Assembly (NCBI RefSeq): GCF_003386865.1 | Contig: NZ_QTUA01000001.1 | Coordinates: 1,054,001 to 1,118,000 of the forward strand | Length of the DNA stretch: 64,000 bases | Reading direction: 5' to 3' | DNA from: Calidifontibacter indicus | GTDB taxonomy: Bacteria; Actinomycetota; Actinomycetes; Actinomycetales; Dermatophilaceae | Shown: piece after piece, positions 32,691 to 42,228 of the stretch | Layout of the letters: each line of letters begins with the position of its first letter | How positions within the stretch are numbered: the stretch's first letter is position 1 | Notes under the pieces: model-generated | What the model saw: only the letters and a program-made list of their open reading frames with translations | Databases searched by the model: none | What the model was told of the DNA's origin: nothing | Position numbers and translations under genes: made by a program

Positions 32691-33617
32691 ATGCGCCTGG
32701 GTGTCATCGACGTCGGATCGAACACCGTTCACCTCCTCGTGGTCGATGCCCACCAGGGGGCGCGGCCGCTTCCGGCCTTCTCGCACAAGCGGGAGTTGCG
32801 GCTCTCGGAGTTCACCGACGACGCCGGTCACATTGCCGAGAGCGGCGTCGACGCGCTGGTCACCTTCGTGCGTGAGTGCCAGGAGATCGCCGACGACCAG
32901 GGCGTCGAGGAACTGCTTCCCTTCGCGACCAGCGCGATCCGTGAGGCCGCCAACGGTGAGTACGTCATCGAGCAGGTGCGCACCCGCTCCGGCCTCGACA
33001 TCCAGGTGTTGCCCGGTGAGGACGAGGCCCGGCTGACCTTCCTGGCTGTACGCCGCTGGTTCGGCTGGTCGGCCGGCCGCCTCCTCGTCGTCGACATCGG
33101 TGGTGGATCCCTCGAACTCGTCACCGGCACCGACGAAGAACCCGACGTCGCGATGAGCCTGCTGCTCGGCGCCGGCCGCCTGACCCGCACTCTCCACGGC
33201 GACCCGCCGCCGTCCGCCGATCTGAAGGCGCTGCGCAAGCAGATCCGTTCCGACATCGCCCGCGAACTGCGTCCGCTGACCAAGGCGGGCGTGCCCGACC
33301 GGATCATCGGCACCAGCAAGACCATCCGTTCCCTGGCGCGCATGTGCGGTGCCGCGCCGTCCGGTGAGGGCCCGTACGTGCGTCGCGTGCTCGCCCGCGA
33401 CGACCTCAAGGCGATGGTGCCGAAGCTGTCGAAGATGACTGCGGCACAACGGTCCTCGCTGCCCGGTGTCTCCGAGAGTCGGTCGGCGCAGGTGCTCGCC
33501 GGCGCGATGGTCATCGAGGCCGTGATGGACCTGCTCGACATCGCAGAGCTGGAACTGTGCCCGTGGGCGATGCGCGAAGGTGTCATCCTGCGACGGTTGG
33601 ACTGGCTGGACTCCTAG
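32691..33617 (+). CDS. ppx: Ppx/GppA-family exopolyphosphatase
   Basis: A 308-residue ASKHA-fold phosphatase that degrades polyphosphate or pppGpp. Motifs: N-terminal phosphate loop [19 protein letters not shown], catalytic Glu region [13 protein letters not shown], and [16 protein letters not shown]. Short form without a C-terminal HD domain, as in actinobacterial Ppx1. ATG 32691 is the start. It is divergent from the Cys-rich gene and directly adjoins the next gene without a gap. Confidence 0.92.
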   Translation: MRLGVIDVGSNTVHLLVVDAHQGARPLPAFSHKRELRLSEFTDDAGHIAESGVDALVTFVRECQEIADDQGVEELLPFATSAIREAANGEYVIEQVRTRSGLDIQVLPGEDEARLTFLAVRRWFGWSAGRLLVVDIGGGSLELVTGTDEEPDVAMSLLLGAGRLTRTLHGDPPPSADLKALRKQIRSDIARELRPLTKAGVPDRIIGTSKTIRSLARMCGAAPSGEGPYVRRVLARDDLKAMVPKLSKMTAAQRSSLPGVSESRSAQVLAGAMVIEAVMDLLDIAELELCPWAMREGVILRRLDWLDS

Positions 33618-34427
33618 ATGGGTGTGGTGGACGTGCCCGACTCGCGTGTCGCATTGTCGACATCCTCGGTGTACCCCCTGGGGGTTGTGGGCGCGTTCGA
33701 CCTCGCCGAGCGCCTCGGCTACGACGGCATCGAGGTGATGGTCTGGACCGACCCGGTGAGCCAGGAATCGGGCGCGCTGGGCCGACTGATCGACCACTAC
33801 GGGCTCCCGGTCGTGTCGATCCACGCGCCGACGCTGCTGCTGACCCAACGGGTCTGGGGTGTCGAACCGTGGGGCAAGGTCGACAACTCGGTGCGCTTGG
33901 CCCAGGAGGTCGGGGCCGAGGTGGTCGTCGTGCACCCGCCGTTCCGGTGGCAGAAGGAATACGCGACCGAGTTCGTCGAGGGCATTCGGGCCCGCGAGGA
34001 CGCGTCGGGCATCGCGATCGCGGTCGAGAACATGTTCCCCTGGCGTGCCCGCGGACGCGAGATGCAGGCCTATTTGCCCGACTGGGACCCGGTGGGGGAG
34101 GACTACCGGAACGTCACGCTCGACCTGTCGCACACCGCGACCGCCGGGTCGGACGCCGTGCAGATGGTGCAGGACCTCGGCGATCGGCTGCGCCACATCC
34201 ACCTCGCCGACGGACTCGGGTCGTTCAAAGACGAGCACCTGGTGCCCGGACGCGGCGGTCAACCCTGCGCCGAGGTGCTGGAAATGCTTGCTGCCCAGCG
34301 CTTCTCGGGCGATGTCGTGGTCGAGGTCGGCACCCGCAAACTGTCCGACGACGACCGCGAACTCGACCTCGCCGAGGCGCTCGCGTTCGCCCGGCTGCAT
34401 CTTGCGGCGCCCGCGTCGGCCGACTGA
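33618..34427 (+). CDS. Sugar phosphate isomerase/epimerase-like TIM-barrel protein
   Basis: A 269-residue AP-endonuclease-2/xylose-isomerase-like barrel. Segments are typical: [50 protein letters not shown] (metal Glu), [14 protein letters not shown] and LRHIHLADG (metal His). ATG 33618 follows the ppx stop directly, so translation is coupled. This gene pair is common in actinomycetes, but the substrate is not known. Confidence 0.87.
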   Translation: MGVVDVPDSRVALSTSSVYPLGVVGAFDLAERLGYDGIEVMVWTDPVSQESGALGRLIDHYGLPVVSIHAPTLLLTQRVWGVEPWGKVDNSVRLAQEVGAEVVVVHPPFRWQKEYATEFVEGIRAREDASGIAIAVENMFPWRARGREMQAYLPDWDPVGEDYRNVTLDLSHTATAGSDAVQMVQDLGDRLRHIHLADGLGSFKDEHLVPGRGGQPCAEVLEMLAAQRFSGDVVVEVGTRKLSDDDRELDLAEALAFARLHLAAPASAD

Positions 34428-34549
34428 CGCATACGTCAAGAAGAACTGAACGCAGGCCGTTCCTCGGGCGGGGATCGGCGGCATTGATCACACAGCGAAG
34501 CCTCGCAGCTGAAACACGGGCGCAACACAATCGCGCTAGGTTCGCATGC

Positions 34550-36274
34550 GTGACAGGGATCTTCGAGGCGTATCGGACGCGACCGAACACCTATGACGAG
34601 ATGTATGCCGACAGCGGCGAGACGCGCTCGGCATACGCGCAGCTGCGCAGACAGGTCGAACAGCTCACTCCGGACGATCTGCGCACGCGGGCCGACTATC
34701 TCTCGCACACCTATCTCGACCAGGGCGTCACCTTCGATATCGGTGGCGAGGAACGTCCGTTCCCGGTCGACATCATCCCGCGCCTGATCGACAACCAGGC
34801 GTGGTCGCGGGTGGAAGCTGGTGTGGCACAACGGGTTCGGGCGCTTGAAGCATTTCTCGCCGATATCTACGGCGAGGGTCAGGTGTTCAACGACGGTGTG
34901 ATCCCGCGCCGTGTCGTCACCAGCAGCCCGCACTTCCTGCGCGCCGCGAAGGGCATCGACCCGCCCGCGGGGGTGCGTGTGCACGTCGCCGGCATCGACC
35001 TGATCCGCGACGCCAACGGTGACTTCCGGGTGCTCGAGGACAATGTGCGCATCCCGTCCGGTGTCTCGTACGTGATGACGAACCGGCGCGCGATGTCGGC
35101 CGGGCTGCCCGAGGCGTTCGCGCACCACCGCATCCGCCCGGTCACGCAATACCCCGCCAAGTTGCTCGCGGCCCTGCGGGCCTGTGCGCCGTCCGGTGTG
35201 GGCGACCCGACGGTCGTGGTGCTGTCGCCGGGCTCCTACAACGCGGCGTACTTCGAGCACGCGCTGCTGGCGCGGTTGATGGGGGTGCGCCTCGTGGAGG
35301 GGCGCGACCTGGTCGCACAGGCCGGACGGGTCAGCGTGCGCACGACCAACGGGCTGGTTCCGGTGCACGTCATCTACCGCCGGGTCGACGACGACTTCCT
35401 GGATCCCGTTCATTTCCGGCGTGATTCGGTGCTCGGCGTGCCCGGCCTGCTCAACGCGGCACGGCGCGGCAATGTCACGATCGCCAACGCGGTCGGTAAC
35501 GGCGTGGCCGATGACAAGCTCGTCTACACCTACCTGCCCGACCTCATCCGCTACTACCTGGCGCAGGAGCCGATCCTGCCCAACGTCGACACCTGGCGCT
35601 GCGAAGACCCCGGTCATCGCGAGGAGGTGCTCGACCGGCTCGACGAACTCGTGGTGAAGCCGGTCGATGGCGCGGGCGGCAAGGGCATCGTCATCGGCCC
35701 GCGGGCAACCCCGCAGCAGATCGAGGAGCTGCGCACCCGGCTGCTGCAGGACCCCCGCGGCTGGATCGCCCAGCCGGTGGTGCAACTGAGCACGGTGCCC
35801 ACCCTGATCGGCAGCGAGCTCGCGCCGCGGCACGTCGACCTGCGGCCGTTCGCGGTCAACGACGGCGAGAAGGTGTGGGTGTTGCCGGGCGGCCTGACGC
35901 GCGTCGCACTGCCCGAGGGCGAACTGATCGTCAACTCCAGCCAGGGCGGCGGGTCGAAGGACACCTGGGTGCTCGCACCCGAACCGGGTGACCCTGCGGT
36001 CGTCGCCGAGCCGGCCGCGGACGGCGCGGTGCTGCACCCGGCGCAGCGCACCGCCCGTGCCGCTGCGCAACGGGAGGCCGCCGACGCCGAGCGTGACCAA
36101 CCGCAGTCGCTGGCGCCCGGTGCCGCGCAGGCGCAGAGTCAGACACAGAGTCAATCCCAGAGCCAGACACAGAGCCAGACACAGAGCCAGACACAGAGCC
36201 AGAGTCAGTCCGGGGGCAGCCAGAGCCAGTCCCAATCTCAGAGTCAGACCAGCACGGACGGGGGAAACCGCTGA
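34550..36274 (+). CDS. Circularly permuted ATP-grasp protein with Gln/Ser repeat tail
   Basis: A 574-residue DUF404/DUF407 (CP_ATPgrasp) protein, a predicted peptide-bond-forming ligase of unknown substrate. Conserved parts: NTYDEMYADSG, FPVDIIPRLIDNQAWSRVEA, RVLEDNVRIPSGVSYVM, VVKPVDGAGGKGIVIGPRAT and HVDLRPFAVND. GTG 34550 is chosen because it begins the family N-terminus. Residues about 520-574 are a Gln/Ser/Thr tail encoded by tandem CAGAGCCAGACA units (36132-36250). It overlaps the alpha-E gene by one base (TGATG). Confidence 0.92.
   Translation: MTGIFEAYRTRPNTYDEMYADSGETRSAYAQLRRQVEQLTPDDLRTRADYLSHTYLDQGVTFDIGGEERPFPVDIIPRLIDNQAWSRVEAGVAQRVRALEAFLADIYGEGQVFNDGVIPRRVVTSSPHFLRAAKGIDPPAGVRVHVAGIDLIRDANGDFRVLEDNVRIPSGVSYVMTNRRAMSAGLPEAFAHHRIRPVTQYPAKLLAALRACAPSGVGDPTVVVLSPGSYNAAYFEHALLARLMGVRLVEGRDLVAQAGRVSVRTTNGLVPVHVIYRRVDDDFLDPVHFRRDSVLGVPGLLNAARRGNVTIANAVGNGVADDKLVYTYLPDLIRYYLAQEPILPNVDTWRCEDPGHREEVLDRLDELVVKPVDGAGGKGIVIGPRATPQQIEELRTRLLQDPRGWIAQPVVQLSTVPTLIGSELAPRHVDLRPFAVNDGEKVWVLPGGLTRVALPEGELIVNSSQGGGSKDTWVLAPEPGDPAVVAEPAADGAVLHPAQRTARAAAQREAADAERDQPQSLAPGAAQAQSQTQSQSQSQTQSQTQSQTQSQSQSGGSQSQSQSQSQTSTDGGNR
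36132..36250 (+). repeat. Coding minisatellite (12-bp units) in the ATP-grasp gene
   Basis: Tandem units of the type CAGAGCCAGACA encode QSQT; about four near-perfect copies are followed by degenerate CAGAGCCAGTCC units. All are in frame, so copy-number change would alter tail length without a frameshift. The repeat ends about 25 bases before the gene stop. Confidence 0.85.
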
Positions 36275-37200
36275 TGCTCAGTCGAATTGCGGAGTCCCTC
36301 TTCTGGATTGGCCGCTACATCGAGCGCGCCGAGGCCACCGCGCGCATCCTCGATGTGCACCTGCAACTGCTCGTCGAAGACCCGGTGCTCGACCACGACG
36401 CCACCTGTCGCTCGCTGCTCGCGGCGATGGCGGTGGCGCACGAGGGGCCGGCGACCACCGATGACGTGCTGCGGTTGCTGCTCGTCGACCAGGAGGCGCC
36501 GACCTCGATCGCGCACGCGATCTGGCAGGCCCGGGAAAACGCCCGGCGCTCGCGCGAGATCGTGTCGATCGAGTTGTGGGAGGCGATCAACACCACTCAT
36601 CTCGCGGTGAACCGGGGCGAGCTCGGGCGGATGCGTCCGGCCGACGCGTTTCGGCTGGTGCGTGAACGCGCCAATCTCATCGCCGCGCTGGCCGACAACA
36701 CCCAGAGCCACGACGACGGGTGGCAGTTCATCAAGCTCGGTCGGATGATCGAACGCGTCGACATGACCGCGCGGGTGACGCTGATGACCAGCTACGGCAC
36801 GGGTTCCGCGTCGTCCTGGCTGGTGACGCTGCGCGCGTGCGGCGCCGCGCACGCGTTCACCCGCATCCATCGCGCGTCGGAGTCGCCCCGGTCGGCTGCC
36901 GAGTTCCTGTTGCAGGACCGGTTGTTCCCGCGGTCGGTCAGCTTCTGTCTGGCCGAGGCGAAGGAGTGCCTGGAGAAGCTCGACCCGAAAAAGTCGCGCA
37001 CCGGATTCTCCGGAGACGCCCGCCGCATCGTCGGTCAGGCGCTCGCGCAACTGGAGTACCGCGCGATCAGCGATGTGCTCGCCGATGTCGCCGCCGAGAT
37101 GGAGGGGCTGCAACGGGTCGGTGCAGCCGCCACCGACGCGGTGACCAAACGCTACTTCGAGGGAGCGATCTCTCCCGAATGGAACCGAGGTGAATCGTGA
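36274..37200 (+). CDS. Alpha-E domain protein (DUF403)
   Basis: A 308-residue, all-helical protein that starts MLSRIAESLFWIGRYIERAE, the standard alpha-E N-terminus, with WQFIKLGRMIERVDMTARVT in the middle. The family is almost always encoded between a circularly permuted ATP-grasp and a transglutaminase-like gene, as here, and is thought to be part of an uncharacterised peptide-modifying system. Start and stop overlap both neighbours (TGATG, then GTGA), giving tight coupling. Confidence 0.93.
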   Translation: MLSRIAESLFWIGRYIERAEATARILDVHLQLLVEDPVLDHDATCRSLLAAMAVAHEGPATTDDVLRLLLVDQEAPTSIAHAIWQARENARRSREIVSIELWEAINTTHLAVNRGELGRMRPADAFRLVRERANLIAALADNTQSHDDGWQFIKLGRMIERVDMTARVTLMTSYGTGSASSWLVTLRACGAAHAFTRIHRASESPRSAAEFLLQDRLFPRSVSFCLAEAKECLEKLDPKKSRTGFSGDARRIVGQALAQLEYRAISDVLADVAAEMEGLQRVGAAATDAVTKRYFEGAISPEWNRGES

Positions 37201-38063
37201 GCGTCACCCTGCGCCTGGTGCACCGCGCCGGCTACACCTACTCAGGCCCGGCCGTCGCGTCGTACAACGAAGCCCGAATGGTGCCCAAATCGACTCTGGC
37301 CCAAACGGTTTCGCACACAAGGCTGGAAATCACACCGACCCCGTGGCAGGACTCGTGGATCGACTACTGGGGCACCAACGTCACCACCTTCGAACTGCAC
37401 GAGCCGCACGCCGAGCTCAAGGTGGTCGCGATCAGCACCGTCACCGTCCACCGCGAGCACGAATCGGGTGAGGGTGCCGAGGCACCCGGCCGGCACCTCG
37501 GCTGGCACGAGGTGGCCGCCCAGGAGGTCGTCGACGACCTGGGGGAGTACCTCGACCTGACCGGGCACTGCACGACCGGTGCCGCCTTCGCGGCCGTCGT
37601 CGACGAGGTGCGCGCACAGTCGCAGACGCCCGCGCAATTCGTCGACGGCATCGTGGAGCGGATCCACCGTGAGGTCGGCTACCGGCGCGAGCGCTTCGCC
37701 CACGCCAGGACGGCCGACAAGGTGTGGAACGTCGGCGAGGGTGGCTCGATCGACCTCGCCCATCTGACGATCGCCGCACTGCGGGCAGCCGGCATTCCGG
37801 CGCGCTTCGTCATCGGTTACCTGCTGCCCGATCGCACCGCCGAGATCGGCGAGGTGATCTCCGGTCACGGCCACTGTTGGATCGAGTGGTGGGACGGCGA
37901 ATGGGTCGCATTCGACCCGGCCGTGCGCACCACACCCGACGACTTCTACATTGAGGTTGCGCACGGACGCGACCACACCGACGTCGCCCCTCTGCGCGGC
38001 ATCTTCACCGGCACTCCCGGGAGCAAGATGTCCGTCACGGTGGAGATCAGCAGATTGGCCTGA
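37197..38063 (+). CDS. Transglutaminase-like protein with Ser in place of the nucleophilic Cys
   Basis: A 288-residue protein with the Bact_transglu_N beta domain (residues 1-100) and a papain-like transglutaminase domain. The usual GVCQDFAHL is here GGSIDLAHL, so the nucleophile position is Ser184. The His (SGHGHCWIEWW) and Asp (AFDPA) of the triad are kept. GTG 37197 overlaps the alpha-E stop by four bases. Activity may be lost or changed; a role as a binding partner in the ATP-grasp/alpha-E system is inferred. Confidence 0.88.
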   Translation: MSVTLRLVHRAGYTYSGPAVASYNEARMVPKSTLAQTVSHTRLEITPTPWQDSWIDYWGTNVTTFELHEPHAELKVVAISTVTVHREHESGEGAEAPGRHLGWHEVAAQEVVDDLGEYLDLTGHCTTGAAFAAVVDEVRAQSQTPAQFVDGIVERIHREVGYRRERFAHARTADKVWNVGEGGSIDLAHLTIAALRAAGIPARFVIGYLLPDRTAEIGEVISGHGHCWIEWWDGEWVAFDPAVRTTPDDFYIEVAHGRDHTDVAPLRGIFTGTPGSKMSVTVEISRLA

Positions 38064-38100
38064 TCCCACTGCACGAGAGCCGCACAAGAAGGAGAAGGCA

Positions 38101-39054
38101 TTGTTCGACCCGAGCGCCGCGCTTCGCCAGGGCATGATCGGCCTGAGCAAGAACACCAAGGTTCGTGACGTCGTCGAGAAGGCGCCGGTCAGCAAGGACG
38201 TCGTCAAGAGGTTCGTCGCCGGCACCGGCACCGCCGATGCGGTCAGCGCAGTGCGGGAACTCGATGGTCACGGCAAGCTCGCCACCCTCGACTTCCTCGG
38301 CGAGGACACCCTCGACAAGGCTCAGGCGATCCACACCCGCGACACCTACCTCGACCTGCTGGCCGACCTCGCCGACGCCGGCCTCACCGACGGTGGACGC
38401 GTCGAGGTGAGCCTCAAGCTCAGCGCGCTCGGGCAGGCGCTGCCGCAGGACGGCAAGAAGATCTCGCTCGACTTCGCCCGCTCGATCTGCGAAGCCGCCG
38501 CCATCGCCGGCACCACGGTGACCCTCGACATGGAGGACCACACCACCACCGACGCGACGCTGGAGTCGCTGGCCGAACTGCGCAAGGACTTCCCGACCAC
38601 CGGCGCCGTGCTGCAGGCCTACCTCAAGCGCACCGAGGCCGACTGCCGCGACCTCGCCACCGAGGGCAGCCGCGTGCGACTGTGCAAGGGCGCCTACTCC
38701 GAACCGGCCTCGGTCGCCTTCCAGGACAAGGGCGAGGTCGACATGAACTACGTCAAGTGCCTGCGGGTGCTGATGGAGGGCAAGGGCTACCCGATGGTGG
38801 CCAGCCACGACCCGCGCATCATCGAGATCGCCGGGTCGCTCGCCGACAAGAACCTGCGAGCAGCCGACTCCTTCGAGTACCAGATGCTCTACGGCATTCG
38901 CCCGAAGGAGCAGCAGCGCCTGGCCGACGCGGGCAACCGGATGCGCGTCTACGTGCCCTACGGCGACGAGTGGTACGGCTACCTGGTGCGTCGCATGGCC
39001 GAGCGCCCCGCCAACACGATGTTCTTCCTGCGCGCCGTCACCGGTAAGCGCTGA
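38101..39054 (+). CDS. Proline dehydrogenase (monofunctional)
   Basis: A 317-residue FAD enzyme that oxidises proline to P5C and feeds electrons to the quinone pool. Family motifs: VRLCKGAYSEPASVAFQDKG, MVASHDPRIIEIA, DSFEYQMLYGIR and the substrate/FAD end motif YGDEWYGYLVRRMAERPAN. The TTG at 38101 follows AAGGAGAAGG and is the best start. It lies 29 bases before proC, so both directions of the proline/P5C pair are encoded together. Short monofunctional form (PruB/PutB type). Confidence 0.92.
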   Translation: MFDPSAALRQGMIGLSKNTKVRDVVEKAPVSKDVVKRFVAGTGTADAVSAVRELDGHGKLATLDFLGEDTLDKAQAIHTRDTYLDLLADLADAGLTDGGRVEVSLKLSALGQALPQDGKKISLDFARSICEAAAIAGTTVTLDMEDHTTTDATLESLAELRKDFPTTGAVLQAYLKRTEADCRDLATEGSRVRLCKGAYSEPASVAFQDKGEVDMNYVKCLRVLMEGKGYPMVASHDPRIIEIAGSLADKNLRAADSFEYQMLYGIRPKEQQRLADAGNRMRVYVPYGDEWYGYLVRRMAERPANTMFFLRAVTGKR

Positions 39055-39083
39055 GCACAGCCTCCTCCTCGAAAGGGCGACCG

Positions 39084-39929
39084 GTGTCCGAGAACGTGTC
39101 CGAGAACGTGTCCGTCAACGCCACGTCGTCGCGCCGGTTGGCCCTGCTCGGGGTCGGCGTGATGGGCGAGGCGCTGCTGTCCGGTCTGCTGCGCAGCGGT
39201 CAGGACGCCGCCCAGGTGGTGGTCGGTGACCGCTACGAGGCGCGCGCCCAGCACATCGTCGAGACGTACGGCGTCACGGTGGCGCTGCCCGCTGAGGCGG
39301 TCGCCGGGGCCGACACCGTGGTGCTCGCGGTGAAGCCGCAAGACATGGGGTCGCTCCTGGAGGAGATCCACGACGCCCTGCGTCCGGGGGCGTTCGTCGT
39401 GTCGATCGCCGCCGGCATCACGACGGCCTACCTCGAAGCGCGCCTGCCCGAGGGTACCCCGGTCGCGCGGGCCATGCCGAACACGCCTGCGCTCGTCGAC
39501 CAGGGCATGGCCGCTGTCAGCCCCGGAACCCATTGCGGCACAGACGATCTCGCCGAGGCGATGCGCCTGCTGGAGGGCTGCGGCAAGGTCGTCACCGTGC
39601 CGGAGAAGCACCAGGACGCCGTCACCGCGATCAGCGGCAGCGGACCGGCGTACATCTTCTATGTCGTCGAGGCGATGGTCGAGGCCGGTGTGCTGCTCGG
39701 GCTGCCCCGCGTCACCTCCACCGAGCTCGTGGTGCAGACGTTGTTCGGTGCCGCGACGATGCTCAAGGAGACCGGTGAGCACCCGACCGTGCTCCGGGAG
39801 CAGGTGTCGTCGCCGGGCGGCACCACGATGTCGGCGCTGCGCCAACTCGACGACCACAAGGTGCGCGCGGCGTTCCTCACCGCGATGGAGGCCGCCGCGC
39901 AACGCTCCGCCGAGCTGGCACAAGGCTGA
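39084..39929 (+). CDS. proC: Pyrroline-5-carboxylate reductase
   Basis: A 281-residue enzyme for the last step of proline synthesis (P5C to proline with NAD(P)H). Motifs: Rossmann start RLALLGVGVMGEALLSGLLR, VLAVKPQDMGSLL, AMPNTPALVDQGM and the C-terminal signature (SPGGTTMSALRQLDDHKVRA). The start is GTG 39084; a repeated GTGTCCGAGAAC unit offers in-frame GTG starts 12 and 24 bases on. GAAAGGGCGACC lies upstream. It is probably co-transcribed with proline dehydrogenase. Confidence 0.96.
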   Translation: MSENVSENVSVNATSSRRLALLGVGVMGEALLSGLLRSGQDAAQVVVGDRYEARAQHIVETYGVTVALPAEAVAGADTVVLAVKPQDMGSLLEEIHDALRPGAFVVSIAAGITTAYLEARLPEGTPVARAMPNTPALVDQGMAAVSPGTHCGTDDLAEAMRLLEGCGKVVTVPEKHQDAVTAISGSGPAYIFYVVEAMVEAGVLLGLPRVTSTELVVQTLFGAATMLKETGEHPTVLREQVSSPGGTTMSALRQLDDHKVRAAFLTAMEAAAQRSAELAQG

Positions 39930-40081
39930 GGGACCGCTGTGTCGACCCGTGCAGGCACTGAGGATGCGCTGAGCAGCCCCCCTGCGGGGCGACCGGCGCG
40001 CAGCCGCTGCGGTTAGGCTGGCGGCGCTAGACCACCCTGGCCGATTATCGGGAATTTATTGGGCATGGAAAGGTGGAGTGC

Positions 40082-40633
40082 ATGAGCGAGATCACGATCC
40101 GCACGCTGGGCACCGACGAATGGGAGACCTACCGTGAGGTGCGCCTGAACGCGCTGGAGGAGTCGCCGGAGGCGTTCGCCGCGTCCGCAACGCAGGAGAA
40201 GAACTACGACGAGGACTTCTGGCGCGCCCGCGTGGAGCGGTCGCGCCGTCTGGTCGCCGAAGACGGTGAATCCATCGTCGGTGTGGTCTCGGTCGGTGAC
40301 CGTTCCACCGAGGAGAACCGGGTCGGCGAGCTGTTCGGCCTGTGGGTCACCCCGCGGCTGCGCGGCCAGGGTGTCGCCTGGAAGCTCGTCCAGGCCGGCG
40401 TCGACCAGGCGCAGCAGGAGGCCTACAAGTTCCTCATCTACTGGGTCGGCACCGACAACGGCCGGGCCGTGGCGTTCGCCAGCAGTTTCGGCTTCCGTCC
40501 GACCGACTCCCGCCGTCCGATGAAGGGCGCGTCCGAGGAGACCCAGGACGAGGACGAGATGGCGATGGTCTATCCGCTGGGCGACGACCCGGCGGCCGTT
40601 CCTTCCTCCGTCCTCGACCAGAGGCACTCCTAA
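40082..40633 (+). CDS. GNAT-family N-acetyltransferase
   Basis: A 183-residue acetyltransferase. The acetyl-CoA loop is LWVTPRLRGQGVAWKLVQAG, preceded by the beta strand GELFGL and followed by the C-terminal motif NGRAVAFASSFGFRPTDSRR. ATG 40082 is chosen because AGGTGGAG precedes it by a few bases; GTG 40073 is an alternative. Substrate unknown. Its position before acuC may mean that it acetylates a protein that AcuC deacetylates, as AcuA/AcuC do, but this is inference. Confidence 0.88.
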   Translation: MSEITIRTLGTDEWETYREVRLNALEESPEAFAASATQEKNYDEDFWRARVERSRRLVAEDGESIVGVVSVGDRSTEENRVGELFGLWVTPRLRGQGVAWKLVQAGVDQAQQEAYKFLIYWVGTDNGRAVAFASSFGFRPTDSRRPMKGASEETQDEDEMAMVYPLGDDPAAVPSSVLDQRHS

Positions 40634-40658
40634 CTCCTCGAACCCGTAGGGGCGCGCC

Positions 40659-41870
40659 ATGGCTTCGACACCGTCGTCGGTCCGGGTCGTCTGGGACGAC
40701 CGCTTCACCCAGTACGACTTCGGCGATTCGCACCCGATGAATCCGGTGCGGCTCGACCTGACCACCAGGCTGGCGCGCGCCCTCGGGGTGCTCGACCTGC
40801 CCAACGTCGAGGTGCACCCGGTCGCCGACGAGCCCGACCTCGACAGTTTCCTGACCCAGGTGCACACCCCGGAGTTCGTCGCGGCGGTCAAGGCGGCCTC
40901 GGCCGATCCCGACCACGCCGACCAGGCGTTCGGGCTCGGCACCGAGGACGATCCGGCGTTCCGGGGCATCCACGAGACCTCGGCCCGCATCGCCGTCGCC
41001 ACCCGTGACCTCTGCAAGGCGGTATGGGAGGGCGAGGTCGACCACGGCGTCAACTACTGCGGCGGCCTGCACCACGCGATGGCCGACCGCGCGGCCGGCT
41101 TCTGCATCTACAACGACGTCGCGCTCGGCATCAGGTGGTTGCTCGACCACGGCGCCGAGCGCGTCGCCTACGTGGACGTCGACGTGCACCACGGCGACGG
41201 CGTCGAACGGATCTTCTGGGACGACCCGCGGGTGCTCACGATCTCGGTGCACGAGACCGGACGCGTGCTGTTCCCCGGCACCGGCTTCCCCGGCGACATC
41301 GGTGGACCCGACGCGCAGGGTTCGGCGGTCAACGTCGAACTTCCCGCCGGCACCGGCGACGCCGGCTGGCTGCGCGCCATCCACGCCGTGGTGCCCGCGG
41401 TGCTGCGTGCGTTCAAGCCGCAGATCATGGTCACCCAGCAGGGGTGCGACTCCCACTACTCCGATCCGCTGGCGCACATGGCGATCAGCATCGACGCCCA
41501 GCGCACCGCGTTCGAGACGATCCACGACCTCGCCCACGAACTGTGCGGCGGACGTTGGGTGGCGCTCGGCGGGGGAGGGTACGAACTCGTCGACGTCGTG
41601 CCCCGCTCCTGGACCCATCTCACCGCGGTGGCCGCGCACCACCCGATCGACCTGGAGTCAGCAGTCCCGCAGGAATGGCGTGACTACGTCACCACCCTCG
41701 TCGGCCGCCCCGGACCGCCCCGGATGGGCGACGGAGTGGCCGACGGCGGCCACGTGTGGTTCCGCTCCTGGGCCACCGGCAGCGACCCCGACAACCCCGT
41801 CGACCGCGCCGTGATGGCCACCCGCGAGGCGATCTTCCCGCACCACGGCCTCGACATTTGGTTCGATTAG
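40659..41870 (+). CDS. acuC: Histone-deacetylase-family protein, AcuC-like
   Basis: A 403-residue zinc-dependent deacetylase; bacterial AcuC deacetylates acetyl-CoA synthetase. Motifs: YCGGLHHAMADRAAGFCIYN, AYVDVDVHHGDGVERIFW (zinc Asp and His), STDxH-type ISVHETGRVLFPGTG, QQGCDSHYSDPLAH and ALGGGGYELVD. All catalytic positions appear present. ATG 40659 is the start. It lies 25 bases after the acetyltransferase gene. Confidence 0.92.
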   Translation: MASTPSSVRVVWDDRFTQYDFGDSHPMNPVRLDLTTRLARALGVLDLPNVEVHPVADEPDLDSFLTQVHTPEFVAAVKAASADPDHADQAFGLGTEDDPAFRGIHETSARIAVATRDLCKAVWEGEVDHGVNYCGGLHHAMADRAAGFCIYNDVALGIRWLLDHGAERVAYVDVDVHHGDGVERIFWDDPRVLTISVHETGRVLFPGTGFPGDIGGPDAQGSAVNVELPAGTGDAGWLRAIHAVVPAVLRAFKPQIMVTQQGCDSHYSDPLAHMAISIDAQRTAFETIHDLAHELCGGRWVALGGGGYELVDVVPRSWTHLTAVAAHHPIDLESAVPQEWRDYVTTLVGRPGPPRMGDGVADGGHVWFRSWATGSDPDNPVDRAVMATREAIFPHHGLDIWFD

Positions 41871-42027
41871 CGCCGATTTTGGGCGTAGGCGGCGTGTCGG
41901 ATGGACAGATCCTCGCCGGAACTTTCCACGGAGGTACATCTGCCCCTAAGGTTCTCCAAGGCAACACCAACCACACAGGTTCGCTCCGACCGGGGCGAGA
42001 CACAGCCGCGAGAGGGCCGGGGTACAC

Positions 42028-42228
42028 ATGGAGCAAGAGCGTCAGATCGGCGACGTCACGTTCATGACGGTGGCCGAGGTCGCCGCGATCATGCGTGTGT
42101 CGAAGATGACGGTCTACCGGCTCGTGCACGCCGGCGAGCTGCCGGCCGTTCGTGTCGGTCGGTCGTTCCGTGTGCCGGAGGACGCGGTGCACGAGTACCT
42201 CAACCAGTCGTACATGGGCACTGCCTGA
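42028..42228 (+). CDS. BldC-like helix-turn-helix protein
   Basis: A 66-residue MerR-type/excisionase-fold DNA-binding protein: FMTVAEVAAIMRVSKMTVYR, LVHAGELPAVRVGRSFRVPE. It lacks any effector domain, as do BldC and relatives that bind AT-rich direct repeats and control development. ATG 42028 is the start. It sits next to the bS22 gene, an arrangement conserved in many actinomycetes. Confidence 0.9.
   Translation: MEQERQIGDVTFMTVAEVAAIMRVSKMTVYRLVHAGELPAVRVGRSFRVPEDAVHEYLNQSYMGTA

Noticed and set aside
32451-34484. A 677-codon minus-strand frame opposite ppx and the isomerase
   Set aside because: It overlaps two clear plus-strand genes and the Cys-rich gene start; no domain is visible.
36132-36250. 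CRISPR-like repetition
   Set aside because: The units are contiguous 12-mers without spacers and lie in frame inside a gene, so it is a coding minisatellite.
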